Of a stretch of DNA of 19,042 nucleotides, positions 1-5,938 are shown in pieces. A model generated the notes under the pieces. That model was not told the DNA's origin. It made no database searches and saw only the letters and a program-made list of their open reading frames with translations. Numbering within the stretch: the stretch's first letter is position 1; each line of letters begins with the position of its first letter. The position numbers were made by a program, and so were the translations under genes. Source of the stretch: Bacillota bacterium (GTDB lineage: Bacteria; Bacillota; Clostridia; Peptostreptococcales; Anaerovoracaceae); NCBI GenBank assembly GCA_021443825.1, contig JABUTE010000019.1:1-19042 (forward strand). The letters run 5' to 3'.

Positions 1-771
1 GAAGTGCCCCATCATCTGGTCGACTTTGCCGATCCCCGGCAGCCCTTCAGCGCGGCTATGTACCGCCAACTGGCGCTGGCGGCGATCCGCGATATCCATG
101 GACGGGGAAAAGCCGTCATCGTTTCCGGAGGAACAGGCCTTTATATCAACAGTCTGCTCTTTGATATGGATTTTTCTGCCCCGGAGGGGGACGAAGATTA
201 CCGCACACAGCTGCTGCTCAATGCAGACGGCGATGCCCAAAGGCTTCATGACCGGCTGAAGGCTCTTGATCCGGCGGCGGCAGAAGAGATCCATCCAAAC
301 AATGTGAAACGGGTGCTGCGCGCCATCGAGCGGCTGGAAAAGGGCGAGCCGAAGCTGGGCCGTTTCGCAGCCGTTCAGACGCCTTCCAAAGAGCTTTTGC
401 CCGTTCTCATCGGTCTTACAAGAGACCGGACCGAGCTGTACGACAGGATCGACCGCCGCGTCGATAAGCTGTTTGAAATGGGCCTTGCAGAGGAGCTGCA
501 GCGCCTGATGGCCATGGGACTGACATCTGCCGACATTTCCATGAAGGGCATCGGCTATAAAGAGATCATCGATGCGGTTTCGCAGGGGCTTCCTGCGGAG
601 GCTGCAAAGGATACCATCAAATTGAACACCCGTCATTACGCCAAGCGGCAGCTGACCTGGCTGCGCCGCTATGACCGGATGAAATGGTTCACCCTGCAAG
701 GAGACGGTTTTCAGCAGCCTATATTTGAGGAGATGCTCACCTATGGACGACAAGAATCTGATCATTCATAA
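1..771 (+). CDS. miaA: tRNA dimethylallyltransferase MiaA, 5'-truncated by window edge
   Basis: The reading frame is open from base 1 (GAA codon), so this is the C-terminal 256 residues of a protein usually about 300-320 long. The missing part should carry the N-terminal P-loop. MiaA transfers a dimethylallyl group to N6 of A37 in tRNAs that read UNN codons, in the cytoplasm. Visible family marks are VPHHLVDFADP near the start (family form VPHHLIDxxDP), the SGGTGLYI segment, HPNNVKRVLRAIE, and the C-terminal KLNTRHYAKRQLTWLRR, which is the conserved tRNA-binding tail. The end is natural (TAA at 769-771). The next gene's ribosome binding site and start lie inside its last codons, so the two genes are probably co-transcribed and translationally coupled. 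Identity is near certain. Confidence 0.97.
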   Translation, partial: EVPHHLVDFADPRQPFSAAMYRQLALAAIRDIHGRGKAVIVSGGTGLYINSLLFDMDFSAPEGDEDYRTQLLLNADGDAQRLHDRLKALDPAAAEEIHPNNVKRVLRAIERLEKGEPKLGRFAAVQTPSKELLPVLIGLTRDRTELYDRIDRRVDKLFEMGLAEELQRLMAMGLTSADISMKGIGYKEIIDAVSQGLPAEAAKDTIKLNTRHYAKRQLTWLRRYDRMKWFTLQGDGFQQPIFEEMLTYGRQESDHS

Positions 772-1897
772 CAAGACCGATAAGCCGGACAATGTGGTGG
801 AGCGGGAAAATCAGGTGCTGGAGCTTTGCGAGGAGCTGCAGAGCCAGCTTCCAAGCTGGATGCGGGGATATTTTCTCTTTCTTCGTAATTCCGTGCTTCC
901 CATGACCCGTCTGGCCTATCTGGGCGATGTGAAATTCTTCTGCAACTATCTGATCCATGAAACGGATCTGACCCGGGCAGAAGATCCAAAAGCCATTAAA
1001 CTGGAAGAGTTTCAGCAGATCCAGGCGGTGGATATCAATCTGTTTCTCGATTACAGCCGACGCTACAAGGTCGAAGACGAAAAGGGCGTTACCGTCTACG
1101 AGAACCGAAACAGTGCCTTAAGCCGCAAAAAATCGTCGGTCTCGGTGCTGTTCAAATATCTTTACCGCGACGGCCTGGTTCCCAAAAACATCACCGACGG
1201 CTTTGATCCCATCAAGCTGTCGAAGCCCGGAGAACGGGAGATCAAGGCCTTAAAGGAAGACGAGGTCATGAAGATGCTGGATGCGGTGACCACCGGCGAA
1301 GGCTTAACGAAAAAAGAGCTGGAAAACTGGAAAAAGACGAAGCTGCGCGACAAGCTGATCCTGCTCACCTTCGTCACTTACGGACTGCGCCTTTCGGAGC
1401 TGCAGCAGCTGAATGTCAGCTCCTTTAATTTCGAACGGGGCGAATTCAAGATCTACCGGAAACGGGGCAAGGAATCGCTGATGCCCATCAACAGGACCAT
1501 CACCGACGCCTTCAGCGAATATGTGCAGCTGGAGCGCCCGTCAGACGACCGGCTTTCCGACGAAAATAAAGATGCCCTGTTTTTAAGCCAAAAAGGCACG
1601 CGCCTGACCGACCGTCAGCTGCGTGAGATCGTAAAGAAATATACCTCCATCAGCCTTGGCACCTCAAGGAAGAAGGGCTACAGCCCCCACAAGCTGAGGG
1701 CAACTGCCGCCACATCTCTCATTGCCAGGGGAAACGATATCTTCGACGTGCAGCAGCTTCTGGATCACGATAACGTGACGACCACCCAGCTGTATGCCGG
1801 CCACCGTCTCAACTCCAAGCGCGACCTGATCAAAGGCTTTGAGTGGGACGAGGATATGCTGGACGGATCGGATGTTTCCGATCCAGGTCATCTTTAA
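743..1897 (+). CDS. tyrosine recombinase / phage-integrase family protein (Xer-like)
   Basis: A 384-residue site-specific DNA recombinase. An N-terminal SAM-like core-binding domain covers about residues 35-150 and the catalytic domain about 165-365. The complete catalytic set is visible: Arg216 (in YGLRLSEL), Lys243 (RKRGKES), His316 and Arg319 (SPHKLRATAATSL), His342 (LDHDN) and the nucleophile Tyr351 (TTTQLYAGH). I chose the ATG at 743 because GAGGAG at 727-732 sits ten bases upstream; a TTG at 725 would extend it six codons without a good site. It overlaps the end of miaA by 29 bases and lies in the same direction as the housekeeping genes around it. No attachment-site duplication, excisionase or phage gene is next to it, so it may be a resident Xer-type recombinase and not part of a mobile element. 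The family is certain, the role is not. Confidence 0.93.
   Translation: MDDKNLIIHNKTDKPDNVVERENQVLELCEELQSQLPSWMRGYFLFLRNSVLPMTRLAYLGDVKFFCNYLIHETDLTRAEDPKAIKLEEFQQIQAVDINLFLDYSRRYKVEDEKGVTVYENRNSALSRKKSSVSVLFKYLYRDGLVPKNITDGFDPIKLSKPGEREIKALKEDEVMKMLDAVTTGEGLTKKELENWKKTKLRDKLILLTFVTYGLRLSELQQLNVSSFNFERGEFKIYRKRGKESLMPINRTITDAFSEYVQLERPSDDRLSDENKDALFLSQKGTRLTDRQLREIVKKYTSISLGTSRKKGYSPHKLRATAATSLIARGNDIFDVQQLLDHDNVTTTQLYAGHRLNSKRDLIKGFEWDEDMLDGSDVSDPGHL
1865..1884 (+). repeat. 8-bp perfect hairpin at the recombinase 3' end
   Basis: GGATCGGA (1865-1872) and TCCGATCC (1877-1884) form a perfect 8-bp stem around a TGTT loop within the last codons of the recombinase gene. It is followed by CTTTAATAA and not by a proper T run. 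It could slow transcription or protect the upstream message end, but it is not a convincing terminator. Confidence 0.5.
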
Positions 1898-2006
1898 TAA
1901 TCTGATATATATAATAATATTATTGTTAACTGCCGGATGCACAGGGTCATGCTGCCGCCTGAGCCTGCCGGTTCCATCCGGTATTCATCCCATTGAAAGG
2001 ACTATC

Positions 2007-3293
2007 ATGCTCAACGAAACCGTGAACTATCTGGGAGAAGCCTACGGGATCTCCCGCCAGACCATCGACCTTATCGAACAGGCCCAGGAACAGATCCGTC
2101 CTGTATTTCAGAGCTACGACGAGATCGCCGAATACAACCAGGTAAAGGTCTTAAAGGCCTTCCACAACAACCGCATTACCGATTCCCATTTCAACTGGGC
2201 CAACGGCTACGGTCATGATGACTTCGGCCGCGAAGCACTGGGCAAGGTCTATGCCGACGCGCTGGGCGCCGAAAGCTGCATCGTCGGTCCCTTCATTCAG
2301 GACGGTACCCATGCCCTGGCCTGCACCTATTTAGGTCTGCTTCGCCCCGGCGATCAGTTCATCTATTGCACCGGAAAGCCCTACGATACCATGGAGACGG
2401 TCATCGGCTTAAAGGGCAATGCCCCCGGAACGCTGAAGGAATTCGGCATCGAATACGGCCAGGTCGATCTGCTTCCCAATGACTGCATCGATATCGAAGG
2501 CGTAAAGAAAGCCATCGGTCCTAAAACGAAGATGGTTGTGCTGCAGCGCTCTTTGGGATATTCCTACCGTCATGCCTTCTCCATTGCAGAGATCGAAGAA
2601 TGGGCAGCTGCCTGCAAAAGCGTAAAGCCGGATGTGATCTGCATGGTCGATAACTGCTACGGCGAATTTCTCGATATCAAAGAACCGGTGTGCGTCGGCG
2701 CCGACATCATGGCAGGTTCTTTGATGAAGAATCCCGGCGGCGGCATCACCATGGGCGGCGGCTATGTGGCTGGAAAAAAGGAGCTGACCGACATCGTGGC
2801 GACCCGCGTGGTATGTCCGGGCCTTGGAACGGATTCCGGCCTCATGTACGATCAGACCCGCAGGATCTTTCAGGGCATCTTCTGCGCCCCCAGAACGGTC
2901 AACGGAGCCATCAAAGGAGCGGCTCTCTTTGCCAAAGTCTTTGAGAACCTGGGCTGCGAGGTAACACCCAAGGCAGAAGCTCCCCGTAACGATGTGGTCA
3001 CCGCTATTAAAATGAACTCTGCCGAGCAGCTGATCGCCTTCTGCGAAGCCGTTCAGCTGTCGGCGCCCATCAACGCCCACTTCCGTCCCGAACCGGGCGA
3101 GATGTCGGGCTATGTGGACAAGATCATCCTTGCCAGCGGCAGCTTCGTGCAGGGCTCTACCATGGAGGTCTCGGCCGATGCGCCCTTGCGGGAGCCTTAT
3201 ATCGTCTACTATCAGGGCGGACTTTCCTATGAGCATGCCAAGTTCTGCTGCATGAATGTGGTGCAGCGGCTGAAGAACGAATGCCTTCTTTAA
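2007..3293 (+). CDS. methionine gamma-lyase-like PLP enzyme (YnbB / 'aluminium resistance' family)
   Basis: A 428-residue fold-type I pyridoxal-phosphate protein of the Met_gamma_lyase family (B. subtilis YnbB type), predicted cytoplasmic. Key marks are the FNWANGYGHDDFGR segment, the cofactor-binding Asp215 in MVDNCYGEF, and the probable Schiff-base Lys241 in AGSLMKNPGGG with the glycine-rich stretch that follows. The frame is open upstream to 1839, but ATG 2007 is the start: GAAAGG at 1995-2000 precedes it by six bases, family homology begins here, and the upstream extension reads through AT-rich spacer. A TATAAT at 1910-1915 in that spacer could be a -10 element, although no good -35 accompanies it. 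Members are commonly neighbours of miaA in Bacillota. The in vivo substrate of the family is not established; C-S lyase activity is inferred from family membership only. Confidence 0.9.
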   Translation: MLNETVNYLGEAYGISRQTIDLIEQAQEQIRPVFQSYDEIAEYNQVKVLKAFHNNRITDSHFNWANGYGHDDFGREALGKVYADALGAESCIVGPFIQDGTHALACTYLGLLRPGDQFIYCTGKPYDTMETVIGLKGNAPGTLKEFGIEYGQVDLLPNDCIDIEGVKKAIGPKTKMVVLQRSLGYSYRHAFSIAEIEEWAAACKSVKPDVICMVDNCYGEFLDIKEPVCVGADIMAGSLMKNPGGGITMGGGYVAGKKELTDIVATRVVCPGLGTDSGLMYDQTRRIFQGIFCAPRTVNGAIKGAALFAKVFENLGCEVTPKAEAPRNDVVTAIKMNSAEQLIAFCEAVQLSAPINAHFRPEPGEMSGYVDKIILASGSFVQGSTMEVSADAPLREPYIVYYQGGLSYEHAKFCCMNVVQRLKNECLL

Positions 3294-3311
3294 TTTGAAC
3301 AAGAGAGAATC

Positions 3312-4502
3312 ATGAGCTACCGGGTATATTTAAAAAAGAAAGAGGATAAGCGCATCCGGGAGGGCCATGCCTGGGTCTATGCCAACGAGGTGGAACGGAT
3401 CGAAGGAGAGGGGCGTAACGGTGATCTGGCTGCCGTTTACGATCATGCCGGTATCTATATCGGAAAGGGCTTTCTTAACCATCAATCCAAGATCCTGGTG
3501 CGGGTCATGCTGCGGGGCAGCGAGGGCGCCGGGAAGGACTTTGCGGTGGATAAGGAGTTTTTCAAGGCGCGCATCGCTCGGGCCAATGACTACCGCCTGC
3601 GTCTTGGCTTTACCGATTGCTACCGGATGGTTTTTGCCGAGGCCGACGATCTGCCTGCGCTGATCATCGACAAATACCACGATGTTTATTCCATGCAGGT
3701 GCTGTCCCTTGGCATGGAGCTTCACAAGCAGCAGATCATCGAGGCTCTGGCAGAGCTGTATTCCCCCCGCGGCATCTATGAGCGCAGCGATGTAGAGGTG
3801 CGAAAAAAAGAAGGGCTGCCGCTGTTTAAGGGCCCTGTTTACGGCAGCTTCGACCCCCGTGTGGAGATCGAAGAAAACGATCTGCGCATGATCGCCGATC
3901 TGGAAAACGGACAGAAGACCGGATACTTTCTGGACCAGAAAGAGAACCGCTTTGCTCTTCGCCGCTACGCAAAAGATGCGACCGTTCTGGACTGCTTCTG
4001 CAATGTGGGAGGCTTCAGCATCAACGCGGCGGCTGCCGGTGCCAGAAAGGTCATCGCTTTGGACATCTCGGAAAAGGCCCTTGCCGACGTGCGGGCCAAT
4101 GCCGCCCTCAATGGCCTTGAGACCATCGTAACCACCGAATGCGGCGATGTGTTTCAAAAGCTGCGGGATTACCGCAAGGAAGGGCGAACCTTCGATGTGG
4201 TCATTCTCGATCCCCCGGCCTTCACCAAGAGTGCTGCCGATGTGAAAAATGCCTATGGCGGCTATAAGGATATCAACATTCTGGGCATGAAGCTGGTCAA
4301 TCCGGGAGGCTTTCTGGTGACCGCATCCTGTTCCCATTACATGACCGTAAGCCTCTTTGAAAAGATGCTGCGGGAAGCCGCAAAGGAATCGGGCAAGAGG
4401 GTGCGCATTGCCGAATATAAGACCCAGTCACCCGATCACCCGTCGCTGATGGCAGCCGAAGAAACGACCTACCTGAAGTTTTATGTTCTTCAGGTGCTGT
4501 AG
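3312..4502 (+). CDS. class I SAM-dependent 23S rRNA (cytosine-C5) methyltransferase, RlmI-like (COG1092)
   Basis: A 396-residue rRNA methyltransferase expected to form 5-methylcytosine in 23S rRNA using S-adenosylmethionine. The N-terminal PUA RNA-binding domain spans about residues 2-75 (EGHAWVYANEVERIEG). The Rossmann methyltransferase domain carries motif I at 226-236 (LDCFCNVGGFS), the acidic SAM-ribose ligand Asp251 (IALDIS), motif IV at 300-302 (DPP) and motif VI at 339-344 (SCSHYM), whose Cys340 is the likely catalytic nucleophile. Length matches RlmI. It begins 18 bases after the preceding PLP-enzyme gene, with AAGAGAG upstream of the ATG, so both are probably on one message that ends at the terminator at 4552-4583. 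The exact target cytosine cannot be read from sequence. Confidence 0.92.
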   Translation: MSYRVYLKKKEDKRIREGHAWVYANEVERIEGEGRNGDLAAVYDHAGIYIGKGFLNHQSKILVRVMLRGSEGAGKDFAVDKEFFKARIARANDYRLRLGFTDCYRMVFAEADDLPALIIDKYHDVYSMQVLSLGMELHKQQIIEALAELYSPRGIYERSDVEVRKKEGLPLFKGPVYGSFDPRVEIEENDLRMIADLENGQKTGYFLDQKENRFALRRYAKDATVLDCFCNVGGFSINAAAAGARKVIALDISEKALADVRANAALNGLETIVTTECGDVFQKLRDYRKEGRTFDVVILDPPAFTKSAADVKNAYGGYKDINILGMKLVNPGGFLVTASCSHYMTVSLFEKMLREAAKESGKRVRIAEYKTQSPDHPSLMAAEETTYLKFYVLQVL

Positions 4503-4517
4503 CTTTAGATACAATTT

Positions 4518-4562
4518 AATGTACCGATCATTTTATAAATACTGTATTTACAATGTACCGAT
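4518..4562 (+). repeat. 11-bp direct repeat AATGTACCGAT flanking a 15-bp palindrome
   Basis: AATGTACCGAT occurs at 4518-4528 and again at 4552-4562, where it is the 5' arm of the terminator that follows. Between them lies the palindrome TAAATAC-T-GTATTTA (4536-4550). Either copy can pair with the terminator's 3' arm at 4568-4578. Confidence 0.75.
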
Positions 4563-4583
4563 TGTTTATCGGTACATTTTTTT
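4552..4583 (+). terminator. Rho-independent terminator after the rRNA methyltransferase gene
   Basis: A perfect 11-bp stem AATGTACCGAT (4552-4562) / ATCGGTACATT (4568-4578) with a 5-base loop runs directly into a T run ending at 4583. It closes the miaA-to-methyltransferase block. Confidence 0.9.
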
Positions 4584-4595
4584 GTTCTATCGTAC

Positions 4596-4604
4596 TGCTA
4601 TAAT
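4596..4604 (+). promoter_or_regulatory. possible upstream promoter with extended -10
   Basis: TGCTATAAT (4596-4604) is a perfect extended -10 element. No recognisable -35 lies 17 bases upstream, where the sequence is the T run of the preceding terminator. The first LexA box (4639-4650) would lie about 28 bases into its transcript, a plausible roadblock position. It would give the LysM gene a second promoter. Confidence 0.45.
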
Positions 4605-4638
4605 CAAATCATGGATCCGCTGCAGAGGAATCCATAAA

Positions 4639-4650
4639 GAACAATTGTTC
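4639..4650 (+). promoter_or_regulatory. LexA (SOS) box 1
   Basis: GAACAATTGTTC is a perfect 12-bp palindrome matching the Gram-positive GAAC-N4-GTTC LexA core. It is followed by G, as in the extended Bacillus consensus. Its centre is 31 bases upstream of box 2, about three helical turns. Confidence 0.85.
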
Positions 4651-4661
4651 GTAAATAGCTA

Positions 4662-4690
4662 TTGACAGCGAACATTTGTTCTGGTACTAT
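4662..4690 (+). promoter_or_regulatory. sigma-A-type promoter of the LysM/SOS gene
   Basis: TTGACA (4662-4667), a 17-base spacer and TACTAT (4685-4690) form a near-consensus vegetative promoter. The spacer is almost wholly occupied by LexA box 2, so repressor binding should exclude RNA polymerase. Transcription would start near 4697. Confidence 0.88.
4670..4681 (+). promoter_or_regulatory. LexA (SOS) box 2, inside the promoter spacer
   Basis: GAACATTTGTTC, preceded by C, matches GAAC-N4-GTTC exactly and lies between the -35 and -10 of the LysM gene promoter. Confidence 0.88.
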
Positions 4691-4704
4691 AAAGACACGA
4701 AAAA

Positions 4705-4716
4705 GAACAAATGTTT
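4705..4716 (+). promoter_or_regulatory. LexA (SOS) box 3, one mismatch
   Basis: GAACAAATGTTT matches the LexA core except for the last base. Its centre is 35 bases downstream of box 2, just inside the predicted transcript. Three boxes in 78 bases suggest cooperative, tight repression. Confidence 0.75.
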
Positions 4717-4743
4717 CTCCAAGAGGGAACCGCCACAGGGCGT

Positions 4744-4764
4744 ATGCCATCCCATATTTTATAA
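4744..4764 (+). other. possible 6-codon leader ORF (MPSHIL)
   Basis: ATG at 4744 opens a frame reading M-P-S-H-I-L and stops at TAA 4762-4764, six bases before the LysM gene's ATG and in the same frame. The LysM gene itself has almost no Shine-Dalgarno sequence (ATAAGCAGCT before the ATG), so reinitiation after this leader is a possible way to start it. A purine-rich AAGAGGG lies at 4721-4727, rather far upstream. Speculative. Confidence 0.25.
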
Positions 4765-4770
4765 GCAGCT

Positions 4771-5070
4771 ATGAAAAGATACAGAATCGTCAACAAATTC
4801 AGATTTACCGCATTCGTAACCGTTTGTATTTTACTGCTCACCGTCACAGCCGGTTCCATACTGGGTGTATTCGATGCCCGCGCTGCACAGCCGAGAGAAT
4901 TCACCACAGTTACCGTTCAGTCCGGAGATACGCTTTGGAATCTGGCCAGAGTCTACGGTCCGGAGCATGCCGATGTTCGCGATGTGATCAGCGATATCTG
5001 CCGCATCAACGAGATCTCTGATTCCTGCATCCATCCCGGCCAGGTGCTCCTGATCCCGACGAACATGTGA
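4771..5070 (+). CDS. SOS-controlled membrane-anchored LysM protein, YneA-type cell-division inhibitor
   Basis: A 99-residue protein with a basic N-terminus (MKRYR...), one transmembrane segment at about residues 12-33, and one extracellular LysM domain at about 46-96 (VQSGDTLWNLAR near its start, HPGQVLLIPT at its end). The layout of short N-tail, single membrane span and C-terminal LysM is that of B. subtilis YneA, which is made in the SOS response and halts septation while DNA is repaired. The link here rests on the architecture plus three LexA boxes in the promoter. No lexA gene and no YneB-type resolvase is adjacent in this window, unlike the Bacillus locus. The ribosome binding site is very weak, which may keep expression low or make it depend on an upstream leader. 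The gene is followed by terminator hairpins and so is probably monocistronic. A cell-wall-binding protein of another role remains possible. Confidence 0.85.
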   Translation: MKRYRIVNKFRFTAFVTVCILLLTVTAGSILGVFDARAAQPREFTTVTVQSGDTLWNLARVYGPEHADVRDVISDICRINEISDSCIHPGQVLLIPTNM

Positions 5071-5112
5071 TCCCCAAGCTCCGTGCCGAACCACGGCTTT
5101 CTGTTTCGGCTA

Positions 5113-5138
5113 AAAAGCCTGCCCCTTATAAGGCTTTT
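5113..5138 (+). terminator. terminator-like hairpin after the LysM gene
   Basis: AAAAGCCT (5113-5120) / AGGCTTTT (5131-5138) form a perfect 8-bp stem with a 10-base loop. T tracts are short on both strands, so it may act weakly in both directions. A smaller stem CCGTG/CACGG lies just upstream at 5081-5096. Confidence 0.55.
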
Positions 5139-5148
5139 CTTACGATGG

Positions 5149-5179
5149 ACCTGTACCGACACCTTGGTGCAGGTTTTTT
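5149..5179 (+). terminator. Rho-independent terminator of the LysM transcript
   Basis: ACCTGTACC (5149-5157) pairs with GGTGCAGGT (5166-5174) through nine positions with one G-U pair and an 8-base loop, then continues into a T run to 5179. This is the stronger of the two stop signals after the LysM gene. Confidence 0.8.
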
Positions 5180-5184
5180 CATGA

Positions 5185-5219
5185 CGGTTTGACAGTGTGC
5201 GGTGCGTCCTGTCAAACCG
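5185..5219. repeat. 11-bp perfect inverted repeat
   Basis: CGGTTTGACAG (5185-5195) and CTGTCAAACCG (5209-5219) are exact reverse complements with a 13-base GC-rich loop. There is no T run on either side, so it is not a normal terminator. Confidence 0.8.
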
Positions 5220-5227
5220 ACAGGAAT

Positions 5228-5253
5228 CCTCATCGATAACTATATCGACGAGG
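5228..5253. repeat. 11-position inverted repeat with one mismatch
   Basis: CCTCATCGATA (5228-5238) and TATCGACGAGG (5243-5253) pair except for one A/C position, with an ACTA loop. It is nine bases after the preceding inverted repeat. Confidence 0.75.
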
Positions 5254-5254
5254 C

Positions 5255-5281
5255 AAAAAAAATCGCTGAAATCGGCGATTT
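5255..5281 (-). terminator. minus-strand terminator candidate
   Basis: Read on the minus strand, AAATCGC and GCGATTT form a 7-bp stem with an 8-base loop, followed by eight T (A5255-A5262 on the plus strand). It would stop a leftward transcript arriving from 5300-5700, where I see no gene. Confidence 0.55.
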
Positions 5282-5292
5282 CGGCCTCAAGA

Positions 5293-5324
5293 CTGAAACC
5301 CGTTGAAATTTCAATGGATTTCGG
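5293..5324. repeat. near-perfect zero-spacer inverted repeat
   Basis: GAAACCCGTTGAAA (5295-5308) abuts its near reverse complement TTTCAATGGATTTC (5309-5322), with one mismatch and one G-U over 14 positions. Pairing can extend to 5293/5324. The centre contains the perfect palindrome TTGAAATTTCAA. Confidence 0.7.
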
Positions 5325-5707
5325 AATTGATGCACATTTTGCCGTAAGCGTCGGGTCATTTATCCGTATAGATTAGGGAAACAAATGATGCAATGCCTGA
5401 GGAAGCTTTCAAACAGCTATAAATAAGTATACGGAAGACATTTGTGGGCGGGGACTGTAAATGATCGGTCAAAGAAAAGTAAGATCTATTCGGGTCCGAT
5501 CCCGAAGGCATAGAAAACAAGAGCACGTCTGCAACAAAGTGAACCGGTAAAACAGCAGATGAGGCGAAAGTCTGCAAACGGGATTTTTAGATAGTGATGA
5601 AACAGACATCTTATAACATATAAAGAGAAAGCACATGGGGCAACATTCCATATAAAATGATCAAGGACAGACCGAAAGACCGTATCGAATTGAAATTCAG
5701 CTAAACA

Positions 5708-5719
5708 GAACAGATGTTC
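5708..5719. promoter_or_regulatory. orphan LexA-box match
   Basis: GAACAGATGTTC, followed by G, fits both the GAAC-N4-GTTC core and the RNRY centre of the Bacillus consensus. It is not in front of a recognisable gene. Chance alone predicts roughly 0.3 core matches in a window this size, so it may be fortuitous. Confidence 0.4.
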
Positions 5720-5781
5720 GCGATGAAACATCGATCATGCGGAATTATCGGATGCGGAACGAAACGTTCTATATATTTCGC

Positions 5782-5821
5782 ATTATCTATTCCCAAAACT
5801 TATATTTTAGGAATAGATAAT
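5782..5821. repeat. long inverted repeat (12 bp perfect, extendable)
   Basis: ATTATCTATTCC (5782-5793) and GGAATAGATAAT (5810-5821) are exact reverse complements. Inside them, after one C/A mismatch, AAAA (5795-5798) and TTTT (5805-5808) can also pair, leaving a 6-base loop. No T run follows on the plus strand. Confidence 0.8.
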
Positions 5822-5863
5822 CATCGACTGAGACTTCGCCCTTTCAATTCACAGTTCACGGTT

Positions 5864-5901
5864 AAAAGAAAAAAGCTGTCCCTCCGCAGCAGAGGCACAG
5901 C
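5864..5901 (-). terminator. terminator of the CMD/AhpD-like gene
   Basis: On the minus strand GCTGT-G-CCTC / GAGG-G-ACAGC (plus coordinates 5875-5901) forms a 9-bp stem with one internal mismatch, followed by TTTTTTCTTTT. It lies 37 bases after the stop codon. A rival pairing CTGTC (5876-5880) / GACAG (5909-5913) before a T7 could also stop plus-strand transcripts. Confidence 0.82.
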
Positions 5902-5938
5902 AATTTTCGACAGTTTTTTTATTCAGGTTACGGATCGC

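Larger units (their letters stand above)
5325..5863. other. gene-free AT-rich intergenic stretch
   Basis: No convincing gene is seen on either strand. Short frames are present, but none has a ribosome binding site together with recognisable protein sequence. Base composition is visibly more AT-rich than the flanking genes. The stretch holds a small stem TTCGGG/CCCGAA (5489-5506), an orphan LexA-box match (5708-5719), CGATG-AAA-CATCG (5721-5733) and the long inverted repeat at 5782-5821. One frame between about 5378 and 5588 reads as protein-like pieces broken by stops (for example ETNDAMPEEAFKQL), so a decayed gene is possible. Confidence 0.6.

Noticed and set aside
1839..2006. N-terminal extension of the YnbB-like protein resembling a lipoprotein signal
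   Set aside because: It overlaps the recombinase gene and reads through AT-rich spacer. ATG 2007 has a proper ribosome binding site and family homology starts there.
2409..3302. 297-codon minus-strand frame
   Set aside because: Antisense shadow of the YnbB-like gene; His/Ala/Gly-rich composition with no family resemblance.
4536..4550. TAAATACTGTATTTA as an E. coli-type LexA box
   Set aside because: It lacks the CTGT-N8-ACAG spacing. The local SOS boxes are of the Gram-positive GAAC-N4-GTTC type.
5489..5506. TTCGGG-TCCGAT-CCCGAA as a tRNA T-arm
   Set aside because: The loop is six bases, TTC is missing, and no acceptor, D or anticodon arm surrounds it.
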